64,000 nt of DNA from Candidatus Methylomirabilota bacterium (GCA_035764725.1 DASTYT010000057.1:25572-89571); one strand, 5' to 3'; shown: positions 1 through 8,648, numbered from the stretch's first letter. The notes: generated by a model from the sequence alone, not told the origin. Numbers and translations are program-made.

Positions 1-272
1 ACCTTGCGGTCGCCCGGGGACCCGGTCCGGGCGACCTCGCAGATCGTGGAGACCATCGAGTCGACGAGCTGGTCGGACATCACGATCTCGAGTTTCGCGT
101 TCGGGATGAGATCGATCGTGTAGCTGGCGCCATCTTGGTACGCGGTCCGCTCAGGCTCGTGACCCAGTCCACGCACGTCGCTGACCGTCATCCCGCCAAC
201 GCCGAGGGCGCTCACCGCCTCCTTCACCTCGTCGAGCCGCCAGGGCCTGATCACCGCCTCCACCTTCCTCAT
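1..272 (-). CDS. glnB: PII nitrogen regulatory protein, C-terminal end cut by window edge
   Basis: The first 90 residues of a PII signal-transduction protein, starting MRKVEAVIRPWRLDEVKEAV at an ATG whose A is at 272. PII trimers sense ATP/ADP and 2-oxoglutarate and control glutamine synthetase, AmtB or NtrB. The tyrosine that is uridylylated in enterobacterial GlnB falls exactly at residue 51, in the T-loop motif DGASYTIDLIP. The ARTGSPGDRK stretch matches the B-loop (usually ARTGKIGDGK). The gene lies 53 bases downstream of the helix-hairpin-helix gene on the same strand, so it may be the last gene of the groEL operon. GlnB and GlnK cannot be told apart here because the C-terminus is missing. 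Confidence 0.9.
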   Translation of the reverse strand, partial: MRKVEAVIRPWRLDEVKEAVSALGVGGMTVSDVRGLGHEPERTAYQDGASYTIDLIPNAKLEIVMSDQLVDSMVSTICEVARTGSPGDRK

Positions 273-325
273 CCGCGTGCTCCATCATCGCCCGATCGGC
301 AGAGGGACTCCAGCACCCCGAAGCG

Positions 326-1234
326 CTACGCCGTCGGCGACGCGGCCGGCGAAGCCACCGGCTGCATGGTCGGGTCCGCGCTCCACGGGAGCGCATCGTA
401 GTGGGTCCGGCTCTCCTCCTCGCGGCCGCGCACGACACGGCGCCCGGTGAGCACGCCGCGCGTCTCGGTCACCACGGTGCGCTGGCCTTCGCCGCGGGCG
501 TCGGTATGGAAGTACACGACGACCCAGTCGTGCGTCTTGCCGAGCTCGTGGGCTCGGGCGGTGTTGGAGAACAGCGCCGTGAGCTGCCAGGGCCCTCGCT
601 CGGTGTGGAGAATCGGCAGCCACGCCTCGCCCGAGGGGTTGAAGCGGCGCGGCGCGATCCGGGATAGTCGGCCGGCGGTGGCAGCCTCCCGGTACTCGCG
701 GTCCACATCGAGCAGAACCGCCACCGGAGGCTCGGGCGTGGTGGCGTCCCGGACCCGCAGGCCCGATCGCCCCAGCATGCTCGCCAGCGCGGCCCGCAGC
801 GCGGCGGCGCGGCGAGGGCCGATGCCAGGAACCGCCGCCAGGCGGCCGTCGTGCGCGGCCACCTCGACCCCTTCTAAGGTGTCGACGTGCAGCGTGTCGT
901 GGAGGCGCCGCGCCAGCGTCGGGCCCACGCCGGGGATCGCTCGGAAGAGCCTCTCGGGGTCGAGGGTGCCCCGGAGGCGCTCGAGCTGGCTCCAGCGCCC
1001 GGTCCGCAACATCTCCGCGACGGAGGCCGCGATGCGCGGGCCGATGCCGGGCAGAGCGTCGAGGCCCTCGATGCCGTCGCGCTCGTAGATCTCGCGCAGA
1101 TCCTCCGGGTGACCGGCCACCGCCTGGGCGGCCTCGCGGTAGGCGCGGACCCGGAACGGATTGGCCCGCTGCCGTTCGAGCAGCTCGGCGGCCTCGCGGA
1201 GCCGGTCGCCGATGAGCTGATTGGTCGCGCTCAC
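326..1234 (-). CDS. Helix-hairpin-helix protein with DNA polymerase X-like N-terminus
   Basis: 302 residues. Residues 5-50 resemble the 8-kDa N-terminal domain of PolX/Pol beta (NPFRVRAYREAAQAV). Three helix-hairpin-helix motifs follow: LPGIGPRIA near 61-69, IPGVGPTLA near 100-108 and VPGIGPRRA near 135-143. The nucleotidyltransferase palm with its catalytic aspartates, and the PHP exonuclease of bacterial PolX, are both absent. Instead there is a C-terminal domain (about 170-285) that I do not recognise, with the stretch HDWVVVYFHTD. The protein is likely to bind DNA structures, but catalysis cannot be inferred. Its start overlaps the stop of the upstream CBS-ACT gene by 4 bases, so the two are translationally coupled behind groEL. 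Confidence 0.8.
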   Translation of the reverse strand: MSATNQLIGDRLREAAELLERQRANPFRVRAYREAAQAVAGHPEDLREIYERDGIEGLDALPGIGPRIAASVAEMLRTGRWSQLERLRGTLDPERLFRAIPGVGPTLARRLHDTLHVDTLEGVEVAAHDGRLAAVPGIGPRRAAALRAALASMLGRSGLRVRDATTPEPPVAVLLDVDREYREAATAGRLSRIAPRRFNPSGEAWLPILHTERGPWQLTALFSNTARAHELGKTHDWVVVYFHTDARGEGQRTVVTETRGVLTGRRVVRGREEESRTHYDALPWSADPTMQPVASPAASPTA

Positions 1235-1887
1235 GACCGCGCGGACGCGCCTCGCCCCGCCTCCCGGACGACGTAGCCCCGCTCCTCGAGCGCCTTCACG
1301 GCCGGCCCCGGGTTGATGGTGGCCAGGCGCAGCACGACCTCGCGCTGGCCGTCCGGACCGCGCAGCGTCACGAGGCTCGAGATCCGGGCGCCGGTCCCCT
1401 CGACGGCGTGCGTCAGGTCACCCAGCCCAGCCTGCGGATCGCGCAGGATGATGTCCAGGCGGCTCGACGGCTCGAGGACGCCCATCGCCCGCACGAACAG
1501 ATCGAGCACGTCGGTCTCGGTCACGATGCCCACGAGGCGTCCGCCCTCGGTGACGGGCAGCGCGCTGATCTTCTGCGTCGTCATCAGACGGGCCGCGTCC
1601 TCGACCGTGAATATCGGCGCGACCGTGGTCACGGTGCGCTGCATGATCTCGGCGGCGGTCAATCGCTCGCGGGCCTGCTCGAGCGCGGCGCCGGCCGTGC
1701 CGGACGCGGCCAGCGACACCATCGCTTGCTTGACGTCGCGGTCGGAGATGATGCCGACCAGCGCTCCGTCGTCGACCACCGGCACGTGCCGGAAGCCGCG
1801 CGGCTGGAGCAGGCGGAGCACCTGCGTCAGCCGCGTCTCGGGAGTGACCGTGACCACGTCACCCCGCATGATGTCCTTGACGAGCAC
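1231..1887 (-). CDS. Tandem CBS domain protein with C-terminal ACT-like domain
   Basis: 218 residues. Two CBS motifs form a Bateman module: residues 1-58 (MLVKDIMRGDVVTV, then VGIISDRD) and about 75-135 (AAEIMQRTVTTV, then VGIVTETDV). Residues 140-212 look like an ACT domain. This architecture resembles AcuB-type cytoplasmic proteins, which bind adenine nucleotides and act as energy-state sensors. No enzyme domain is attached. The gene sits 3 bases downstream of groEL and overlaps the helix-hairpin-helix gene by 4, so it belongs to the groEL transcript. Its partner is unknown. Confidence 0.85.
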   Translation of the reverse strand: MLVKDIMRGDVVTVTPETRLTQVLRLLQPRGFRHVPVVDDGALVGIISDRDVKQAMVSLAASGTAGAALEQARERLTAAEIMQRTVTTVAPIFTVEDAARLMTTQKISALPVTEGGRLVGIVTETDVLDLFVRAMGVLEPSSRLDIILRDPQAGLGDLTHAVEGTGARISSLVTLRGPDGQREVVLRLATINPGPAVKALEERGYVVREAGRGASARS

Positions 1888-1890
1888 GGC

Positions 1891-3516
<1,626 letters not shown>

Positions 3517-3588
3517 GTTCGGTGTTCCTCCTCCTGCTAGGGTCTCTTCTCCACACCCTGCAGCCATGGGTTCATGCCGCCTCCTACG

Positions 3589-3604
3589 TGCAAGGGACGT
3601 TCCC
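3589..3604 (-). promoter_or_regulatory. Candidate sigma54 (-24/-12) promoter for groEL operon
   Basis: The minus strand reads GGGAACGTCCCTTGCA. Against the consensus TGGCACG-N4-TTGCW only the first and fourth bases differ. The invariant GG (-24) and GC (-12) are correctly spaced. The predicted start near 3578 gives a leader of about 62 bases to the groEL ATG. It is weaker than the two sites at 6851 and 10712, but it has the same orientation and sits in the only sizeable gap before groEL. An inverted repeat (GTGAGG, 9 bases, CCTCAC; 3657-3677) lies about 55 bases upstream, a plausible distance for an activator site. Confidence 0.45.
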
Positions 3605-3683
3605 TCGCGTAGAACAGCGAAAACAAAGAGAAGTCGACAAGGCGCCGTCGTCCAGAGTGAGGTCGGAGCCGCCTCACGTGGGG

Positions 3684-3699
3684 CGGCGGCACCCCGCCG
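3684..3699 (-). terminator. Possible hairpin terminator after MAT gene
   Basis: Inverted repeat CGGCGG, loop of 4, CCGCCG, starting 7 bases after the MAT stop codon. There is no T-run, so it could be a rho-dependent or weak terminator separating this operon from groEL. Confidence 0.3.
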
Positions 3700-3705
3700 G
3701 CGTCG

Positions 3706-4908
3706 TCAGCAGACGGGGTGCTCGCCGCGGATCAGCTCGGCCCGGAACGCAGGCAGGCGGGCCAGCTCGGCCTCCACAACATGCCGAATCTCGCCTTCCA
3801 CGTCCCCGAGCGCGACGCCGGCCGGCAGGCGCAGCTGAACCCCCGTCCACGGATGATCGACGGGCTCCCCGATGCGCACCGCCAGGTGCACGTAGACGTC
3901 GCGGAGGGCCGGGCAGCGCGCGTGGATGAGGCCCGCCAGCCGGTGGCTCAGCACGCTATACACCTTGCCGGCGTGGGCCGCGGGATTCTTGCCGGCGGTC
4001 GCTTCACCGCCCGTCGGCCGCGAGAAGGCGATGAGCCCGTTGGCGCGGTTGCCTCGCCCCACCTGGCCAGAGTCGGCATCCTCTGCCGAGGTCCCGGTCA
4101 AGGTCAGATACACGCCCTCGGTGCCCTGCCCGCGCCGGTCGAGGCAGTTGAGCCGCCAGTCGATCGCGAAGGGGGCCCCGGAGAACCGGGTCTCCAAGGC
4201 GTGCAGGATCTCGTCCTTCCGCGCGAAGTAGGCCGCCTCCGACCGAGTGAGCACACAGGCCAGCGGCATGGCCACCGTCAGAGCCAGGCGGTCGTCCTCG
4301 CGAACGCCCATCACCTTGACGTCCTCGCCGGTGTCCCGGAACGCGGACTTGAACTGCGTCGAGTTGAGGTAATGCTCGACCGCAAGGACGAGCTCCTCGG
4401 TAGGGGTCAACGGGGCGTAGCCCGAGGCGCCGGACGTGTCGTTCGAGGCGATCTCCCGCTCGCCCTCCGTGTAGACGCGCTGGAGCTCCTCGGAGCCGGG
4501 CGCGAGCGCGACCCGCGTCACGAGGTCCTTCCCGGCCCGAATGCCCGGCAGGTGCATGCCGACCCAGGCATCGACCGCGTGGCGGACCGTCTCCTCGACC
4601 GGCAGCGGGCGCGCGTTCAGGACGTCTGTCGCGCGGTCGCCGATTATGAGCTCGATGGGGCGCGTCACTTCGCCGCCGCCGAAGTGCTTGACGCACCGGC
4701 CCGCGACGAGCAGCGCCTTGTCGACGTTGTAGTGGGCGATGGTCCCGGCGTGCTCGAGATACAGGCGGGTCAGCGCGACGGAGGCCGCCTCCGCGACCGA
4801 GTCGCAGATGGTGTCCGGATGACCCAGCCCCTTGCGCTCCACCACCTCGATCCGCCGTTCGGCGACCGCCGTCCCCCCGATGGCCTCGATCATGATCGTC
4901 ATCGACAT
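3706..4908 (-). CDS. mat: Archaeal-type S-adenosylmethionine synthetase (MAT)
   Basis: 400 residues. Makes S-adenosylmethionine from methionine and ATP (EC 2.5.1.6). It matches the archaeal/minor bacterial MAT family, not the common MetK: VERKGLGHPDTICDSVAE near 24-41, KHFGGGEVTRPIEL, GQVGRGNRANGLI and KNPAAHAGKVYSV. Length fits the family (about 400). The ATG at 4908 follows GGGGGAAAGG. The frame also stays open upstream to a GTG (5061) overlapping the VLRF1 stop, which would add 51 low-complexity residues; the family alignment starts near 4908, so I chose that. Its place behind VLRF1 and HPF suggests a paralogue dedicated to this operon. Confidence 0.9.
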   Translation of the reverse strand: MSMTIMIEAIGGTAVAERRIEVVERKGLGHPDTICDSVAEAASVALTRLYLEHAGTIAHYNVDKALLVAGRCVKHFGGGEVTRPIELIIGDRATDVLNARPLPVEETVRHAVDAWVGMHLPGIRAGKDLVTRVALAPGSEELQRVYTEGEREIASNDTSGASGYAPLTPTEELVLAVEHYLNSTQFKSAFRDTGEDVKVMGVREDDRLALTVAMPLACVLTRSEAAYFARKDEILHALETRFSGAPFAIDWRLNCLDRRGQGTEGVYLTLTGTSAEDADSGQVGRGNRANGLIAFSRPTGGEATAGKNPAAHAGKVYSVLSHRLAGLIHARCPALRDVYVHLAVRIGEPVDHPWTGVQLRLPAGVALGDVEGEIRHVVEAELARLPAFRAELIRGEHPVC

Positions 4909-5057
4909 CTCGGCCCTTTCCCCCGGCGGCATCGCGCCGGGTCGAGCTGCCGCTCGGCCGGCCATCGCGAGAGATCCGGCTTCGTGGGCGAGCGCAATGG
5001 CGAGCGACAGGCGTGGATCCTCCGTCTCTCCGGCGGGGATCCGATCGTGCGGGACCG

Positions 5058-6185
5058 TCACAGCGGAAAGCGCAGCTCGGCGGCGATGCCTCCAGCCGCG
5101 ACCAGGGGCTGATGGGTCTCGATCGTCTCCGCCGAGCCGCCGGAGGCGATCACGCGCGCGATCATCGCCTCCGCCAGGTCCACCGTCGTGGCCTCTTTCC
5201 CGCAGGTCGGGCACACCCACGTGAACCCGCCCTGGAGGCCGCCACATCCCATGCACCGACGGCCGGGCGCGCTCCATCCCTTGAGCAGATAGAGGCGATG
5301 AACCGCCCCGCGGTTGACGGCCTCGAGGGTGGCGTCGAGACCTGCCGTCGCCTTTCCGTGCTTGGCCGCGGCGGTCAGCACCGCGTCGACCGCTGCCGCC
5401 ACCCGCGCCGCCTCCGTGTGGGAGAGATATTCGGCGGCCCGTCCGACGATCAGGGCAGTCGGCTCGTAGCGAGCCCCTGCCACCGCCCCGACAATGAGGT
5501 CCGCAATCCTTGGCGGAAGCTCCTTGCGGAACACGGCGACATTGCGCGGGTCGCCCGCCAACACGATGCGGCGAACCTCTTGGGCGTCCACGAGCCCGAT
5601 CACAGCCTCCACGACGGCCTCGAAATGTCGGGCCCGGTGGTCCTGGATGTGACGCTGATACCGCGACTGGGCCAGCTGCGCCCAGCCGCCACGGCTGTGG
5701 TGACCGGGCACATCGCCGTGCAGCGCGACCTCCTCGCCCGCGCCGGCAGGCAGGACGAGCATGAGCCGCGCCGATTCCGCGTCGACGAACACGACGACGG
5801 CCGCCGGCGCCAGCTCCGCGAGCTCGGCCAGCGGCCGCAGCATGGGCGTCTCGGCCACGCCGAACATGTTCTCGAACGGAGCCCGACTCGGCAGGATCTC
5901 CCGCAGGCCCACCGCCTCGCATGCAAAGAGGGCCACGCCCCGTGCCTCGGGGCTGGATGTCTGGCTCAAGAGCGCGTCGCCCTCAGCTTCGATCCAGCGC
6001 AGGTCCGCCTCGGCGGGACGGCCGGGTCGAGCTTCTCTGGCCCGTGTGAGCTCATTCTTGAGAAAGATCCGCACCCGGTCGCGCTGGTGCTCGTCGGCCC
6101 AGTGGGTGTTCAGGTAAACCGACAGTACGGGGGTCGACACGGACTGGATCCGAGCCAGCTCTGCCATGCGCGTCTTCAGGTCCAT
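5058..6185 (-). CDS. VLRF1/Vms1-like peptidyl-tRNA release factor (baeRF family)
   Basis: 375 residues. An eRF1-fold protein of the bacterial archaeo-eukaryotic release factor group, related to Vms1/ANKZF1, which cleave peptidyl-tRNA on stalled ribosomes. Residues 164-180 read SRGGWAQLAQSRYQRHI, the VLRF1 signature (GG-x-x-Q followed by Q-x-R-x-x-R-H). A C-terminal zinc ribbon has Cys311, Cys314, Cys325 and Cys328 (CMGC and CPTC). The N-terminal 100 residues have the SVYLNT start typical of the family. It lies 9 bases downstream of the HPF gene and upstream of MAT. Ribosome rescue or hibernation is the likely role; the hydrolase activity is inferred from the motif. Confidence 0.8.
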   Translation of the reverse strand: MDLKTRMAELARIQSVSTPVLSVYLNTHWADEHQRDRVRIFLKNELTRAREARPGRPAEADLRWIEAEGDALLSQTSSPEARGVALFACEAVGLREILPSRAPFENMFGVAETPMLRPLAELAELAPAAVVVFVDAESARLMLVLPAGAGEEVALHGDVPGHHSRGGWAQLAQSRYQRHIQDHRARHFEAVVEAVIGLVDAQEVRRIVLAGDPRNVAVFRKELPPRIADLIVGAVAGARYEPTALIVGRAAEYLSHTEAARVAAAVDAVLTAAAKHGKATAGLDATLEAVNRGAVHRLYLLKGWSAPGRRCMGCGGLQGGFTWVCPTCGKEATTVDLAEAMIARVIASGGSAETIETHQPLVAAGGIAAELRFPL

Positions 6186-6194
6186 GGGGCCTCG

Positions 6195-6596
6195 CTAGGC
6201 GCGTCGAGCGCGCCGGGCCGGTCGCGACTGCTCGGTGGCCACCGCGCGCGCCGACGCGAAGTATTTCTTCGGATGCCGCTTGCCTTCCCGGTCTCGTTCC
6301 CGATACCGCTCGAGCTGGCGCTCCAGGGTGGCGAACGCCGCGTCGAAAGCCAGCCGGCACGTCTCGGCGCTGCGCTCCACGCGGACGTTCGGGCGGTGTG
6401 GCACGCGAACCGTGAGGGCGCAGCGCATCGCGCGGCCCCCCTTCGGTCCGTTGTCGTCCACGAACGCGGCCTCGCTCCGGAGTGGCCGGACCGCGAGCTT
6501 CGCCAGCGCTGCAGACATCAGCTTGGCGATTCGGGCGCGAAGCGCCGGCTCCTTGTCGACGCCGCTGATCCGGGTCGTCTGAATCTCCAGTGTCAT
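6195..6596 (-). CDS. hpf: Ribosome hibernation promoting factor, S30AE family
   Basis: 133 residues. S30AE fold at about 1-105: MTLEIQTTRISG start, VDDNGPKGGRAMRCALTVRVP central strand and AFDAAFATLERQLERYR last helix. The tail is strongly basic (RPARRARRA). It lacks the C-terminal dimerisation domain of long HPF, so it is the short type. Such proteins bind the 30S decoding channel and keep ribosomes inactive in stationary phase or hypoxia. ATG at 6596 follows GAAGGAG. Neighbours are a lone CBS domain 19 bases upstream and the VLRF1 factor downstream, giving a hibernation/rescue operon under a sigma54-type promoter. Confidence 0.88.
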   Translation of the reverse strand: MTLEIQTTRISGVDKEPALRARIAKLMSAALAKLAVRPLRSEAAFVDDNGPKGGRAMRCALTVRVPHRPNVRVERSAETCRLAFDAAFATLERQLERYRERDREGKRHPKKYFASARAVATEQSRPARRARRA

Positions 6597-6615
6597 GTCG
6601 GCTCCTTCGTCGAGT

Positions 6616-6837
6616 TCATGGGAATGACACGATGGTTTCCGCGCACTCAAACACCGGAGGCGAGAACAGGTGACGACGGAGGTCCCGATCGGTCACGATG
6701 CCGACCAGCCGCTCATCCCGGTCGATGACCGGCAGATGGCGGGCTCGCACGCGCTGCATCCGCGCCACGGCGTCGAGACAGGACTCGGAGGTCCCGATCG
6801 TCACCACCTGCCGGCTCATGACGTCCCTGACTTGCAT
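6616..6837 (-). CDS. Single CBS-domain protein (half Bateman module)
   Basis: 73 residues: one CBS motif only (MQVRDVMSRQVVTIG, then LPVIDRDERLVGIVTDRDL), ending after FECAETIVSFP. Most CBS proteins carry two motifs, so this one would have to dimerise to form a nucleotide site, or it is a remnant. No second motif is found in any frame before HPF. The ATG at 6837 is only about 3 bases from the start site predicted by the sigma54 promoter at 6851-6866. Either the mRNA is almost leaderless, or translation begins at codon 7 (6819), which has AGGGA upstream. The frame is open up to 7017, but the extra residues look noncoding. Confidence 0.7.
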   Translation of the reverse strand: MQVRDVMSRQVVTIGTSESCLDAVARMQRVRARHLPVIDRDERLVGIVTDRDLRRHLFSPPVFECAETIVSFP

Positions 6838-6850
6838 GACGATCGAGCGG

Positions 6851-6866
6851 TGCAACTGGGGTGCCA
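6851..6866 (-). promoter_or_regulatory. Sigma54 promoter for CBS-HPF-VLRF1-MAT operon
   Basis: The minus strand reads TGGCACCCCAGTTGCA, which matches the consensus TGGCACG-N4-TTGCW at all but one fixed base. GG (-24) and GC (-12) have exact spacing. The predicted start is near 6840. It is the only promoter-like signal in the 164 bases before the CBS gene. The match to the site at 10712-10727, in the same orientation, implies joint control by a sigma54 activator. Confidence 0.75.
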
Positions 6867-6872
6867 CCCCCG

Positions 6873-6886
6873 AGATTCGTGAATCT
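6873..6886. repeat. Palindrome beside the sigma54 promoter
   Basis: AGATTC-GT-GAATCT, perfect 6-base arms, 6 bases beyond the -24 element. It could be a regulator site, although it is closer to the promoter than a classical enhancer. Confidence 0.35.
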
Positions 6887-7001
6887 AGCGGGTTGAGCCC
6901 AGAGCGCCGCGGGCGCTGAGGCATGGGCGCCTCGGCTGGGGCGCCGGCGTCCGAGACGAGCGCTTCTTCAGCGCGGGTCAGCGACGGCGATGCGTCCCAC
7001 C

Positions 7002-7091
7002 TCAGCGGGAGCGCCACCAGACGATCACGGCGGCAAAGAGTATGACAATCCCCAGCGCGATCAGCCAGTGATCCCGGATCGGCTCGATCAT
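7002..7091 (-). CDS. 29-residue single-span membrane peptide
   Basis: The sequence begins MIEPIRDHW, continues as a hydrophobic run (LIALGIVILFAAVIVWW, about 17 residues) and ends RSR-stop. This is one transmembrane helix with a short acidic/basic head and a basic tail. The ATG at 7091 is 7 bases downstream of the receiver-gene stop, with GAAGG just before it. Clean hydrophobic composition and operon position argue for a real gene. I do not recognise the family. Such peptides often modulate a membrane complex, but nothing here says which one. Confidence 0.5.
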   Translation of the reverse strand: MIEPIRDHWLIALGIVILFAAVIVWWRSR

Positions 7092-7098
7092 GGCCTTC

Positions 7099-7521
7099 TC
7101 ACCGCCTCTGGTCCGCGTTCCGGGGAAGCGAAGTCAGACTCGCCCGAACCGCCTCGAGCAGGGCCGCCGCGGCGAACGGCTTGGCGAAGAAGGCGCTGGC
7201 CCCGGCCGCGGTGGCGGCCCGCCGGGTCTCCTCGGACGGGTAGCCGGTGACCACGATGACGGCGGGCGGATCCGTCGTCCCGCGCGCGGCGCGGACCACG
7301 TCGAGCCCGTCGCCGTCGGGCAAGCGTAGATCCGAGATCACCAGATCGAGCCGGTGAGCCCCCGTTGCTGTGCGCACCGCCGCGAGCCCGGCCGCCCGGG
7401 ACGTGGCGGTGATGACCTCATAGCCCTGGCGCCCGAAGAGCCGCTCGTAGGTCGCCAGGAAGTCGGCTTCGTCGTCGACGACCAGCACCCGCGTAGGGCC
7501 CCGCGTGTCCCGGTCGCTCAT
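7099..7521 (-). CDS. Stand-alone response regulator receiver (CheY-like)
   Basis: 140 residues, receiver domain only. Acidic pair Asp16-Asp17 (VVDDE), phosphoacceptor Asp64 (ISDLRLPDGDG), Thr92 (VVTGYP) and Lys114 (FFAKPF) are all present, so it should be phosphorylatable. There is no output domain, which suggests action by protein contact. It overlaps the tandem kinase gene by 4 bases, so it is produced with the two kinases and the USPs. A cognate kinase is not adjacent; the CHASE3 kinase at 12365 is the nearest candidate. Confidence 0.9.
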   Translation of the reverse strand: MSDRDTRGPTRVLVVDDEADFLATYERLFGRQGYEVITATSRAAGLAAVRTATGAHRLDLVISDLRLPDGDGLDVVRAARGTTDPPAVIVVTGYPSEETRRAATAAGASAFFAKPFAAAALLEAVRASLTSLPRNADQRR

Positions 7522-8648
7522 CCCGCCTCCGCCGCACGCCGTGGCCGCCCGGCCAGCTGCGCGACGATGGTGAGCACCCGCTCGGCCGCAGACTGCACGT
7601 CGCAGATGTCGGTCCAGACCGCGAGATCGGGCCTAAGCGACTCCTCGTAGGCCATCTCGATATCGGGCAGTCCCGTCGCACCGACGACGCGCCCCGTCTC
7701 GAACGTCAACCCCCAACGCGCCGCCCGCTCCCGCTCGAGGCAGATCTCGGCGGGACACAGCAACTGTATTTCGGCGAAGCATGGGATGAGATCGCGGGCG
7801 GCCTGTCGCCACGCGCGCCGGCCCGCGGTCGCGTCGACGATCACCGACACGCCCGCCTCGGTCAGGAGCTTCGCGGTGTAGGCCAGAGCCCGATGGATCA
7901 GATCCTGCTGTTCCCTGCTCGCGGCCCGGCCATCGAGCAGGAACTGCTGCAGCGAAGCGAGGTCGAGCAACCGTACCCGGGCGCCGCCCTCTCGGAGCAC
8001 ACCCACCACCCTCTGGGCGAGCGTGCTCTTTCCGCTTCCCGGGCGGCCGGTGATCCAGATCGCCCATCCCGGCTCGTCACTCGCTTCGACACGGACTCCC
8101 GCCGCGCTCGCCTGGGTGGCGAGCTGCTCGGCCAGCCGTATGACCTGCTCCACCGAGGTGGCCAGACTGTCGGCGGCCGTATCGATCAGGAGCTCCGGAG
8201 CCAGGGCGAGCTCGTACGGGACGTCCACCCCCGGCACGGTCGCCCCCGGTCGTCCCGACCTGGCGTAGATGTTTCGCGGCGCGTGGCCGGTCGTTCGCGT
8301 CCGCTCGCGCTCGCGGCAGATCTCGATCGGGCACGCCAGCTGTACCTCCGCGAACCAGGGGACCGACGCGCGCACCAGATCCCGCCAGACCCGCCGATGC
8401 GCGGTCGCGTCGATGAGCACGGGCTGGCCCACCTCGACCAGGAGGGCCGCCATGTAACCAAGGGCGCGGTAGACGAGGTCGCGCTCGGCGTCGGTGTAGC
8501 GGGGGGCAGGCGTGATGCTCGCGCGTACCTCGTCCAGCTCGAGCCACTTCACCCGGTGTCCTCGCGCCTGAAGCTCCGCGGTGACGGCGCGCGCGATGGC
8601 CGATTTGCCGCTCGCCGGCGGGCCGGTGATCCAGATGGCCCAGCTCAC
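7518..8648 (-). CDS. Tandem duplicated APS-kinase-like P-loop kinase
   Basis: 376 residues made of two homologous halves, about 1-175 and 192-365. Each begins WAIWITG followed by a P-loop: GPPASGKS at 9-16 and GRPGSGKS at 201-208. Each half continues with a lid helix (YRALGYMAALL / HRALAYTAKLL), an IDAT/VDAT strand and a P-(I/A)-EIC-x-ERE element, as in adenylylsulfate kinase/gluconate kinase relatives. Half 1 keeps LDEVR, the acceptor-site motif usually written DGDxxR; half 2 has LDLASLQ instead. One half may therefore be regulatory. No ATP sulfurylase is nearby, so sulfate assimilation is unlikely. It overlaps its neighbours by 4 bases on both sides. The substrate is unknown. Confidence 0.75.
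   Translation of the reverse strand: MSWAIWITGPPASGKSAIARAVTAELQARGHRVKWLELDEVRASITPAPRYTDAERDLVYRALGYMAALLVEVGQPVLIDATAHRRVWRDLVRASVPWFAEVQLACPIEICRERERTRTTGHAPRNIYARSGRPGATVPGVDVPYELALAPELLIDTAADSLATSVEQVIRLAEQLATQASAAGVRVEASDEPGWAIWITGRPGSGKSTLAQRVVGVLREGGARVRLLDLASLQQFLLDGRAASREQQDLIHRALAYTAKLLTEAGVSVIVDATAGRRAWRQAARDLIPCFAEIQLLCPAEICLERERAARWGLTFETGRVVGATGLPDIEMAYEESLRPDLAVWTDICDVQSAAERVLTIVAQLAGRPRRAAEAG

Noticed and set aside
3517-3705. CIRCE (HrcA) operator upstream of groEL
   Set aside because: No TTAGCACTC-N9-GAGTGCTAA-like repeat is present; only shorter unrelated dyads are found.
3706-5922. Possible 738-residue fusion of MAT with an upstream domain
   Set aside because: The upstream part is an out-of-frame reading of the VLRF1 gene. 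MAT homology begins near 4908.
7518-8648. Sulfate assimilation CysC
   Set aside because: No cysD, cysN or sat gene is nearby and the second half lacks the acceptor motif.
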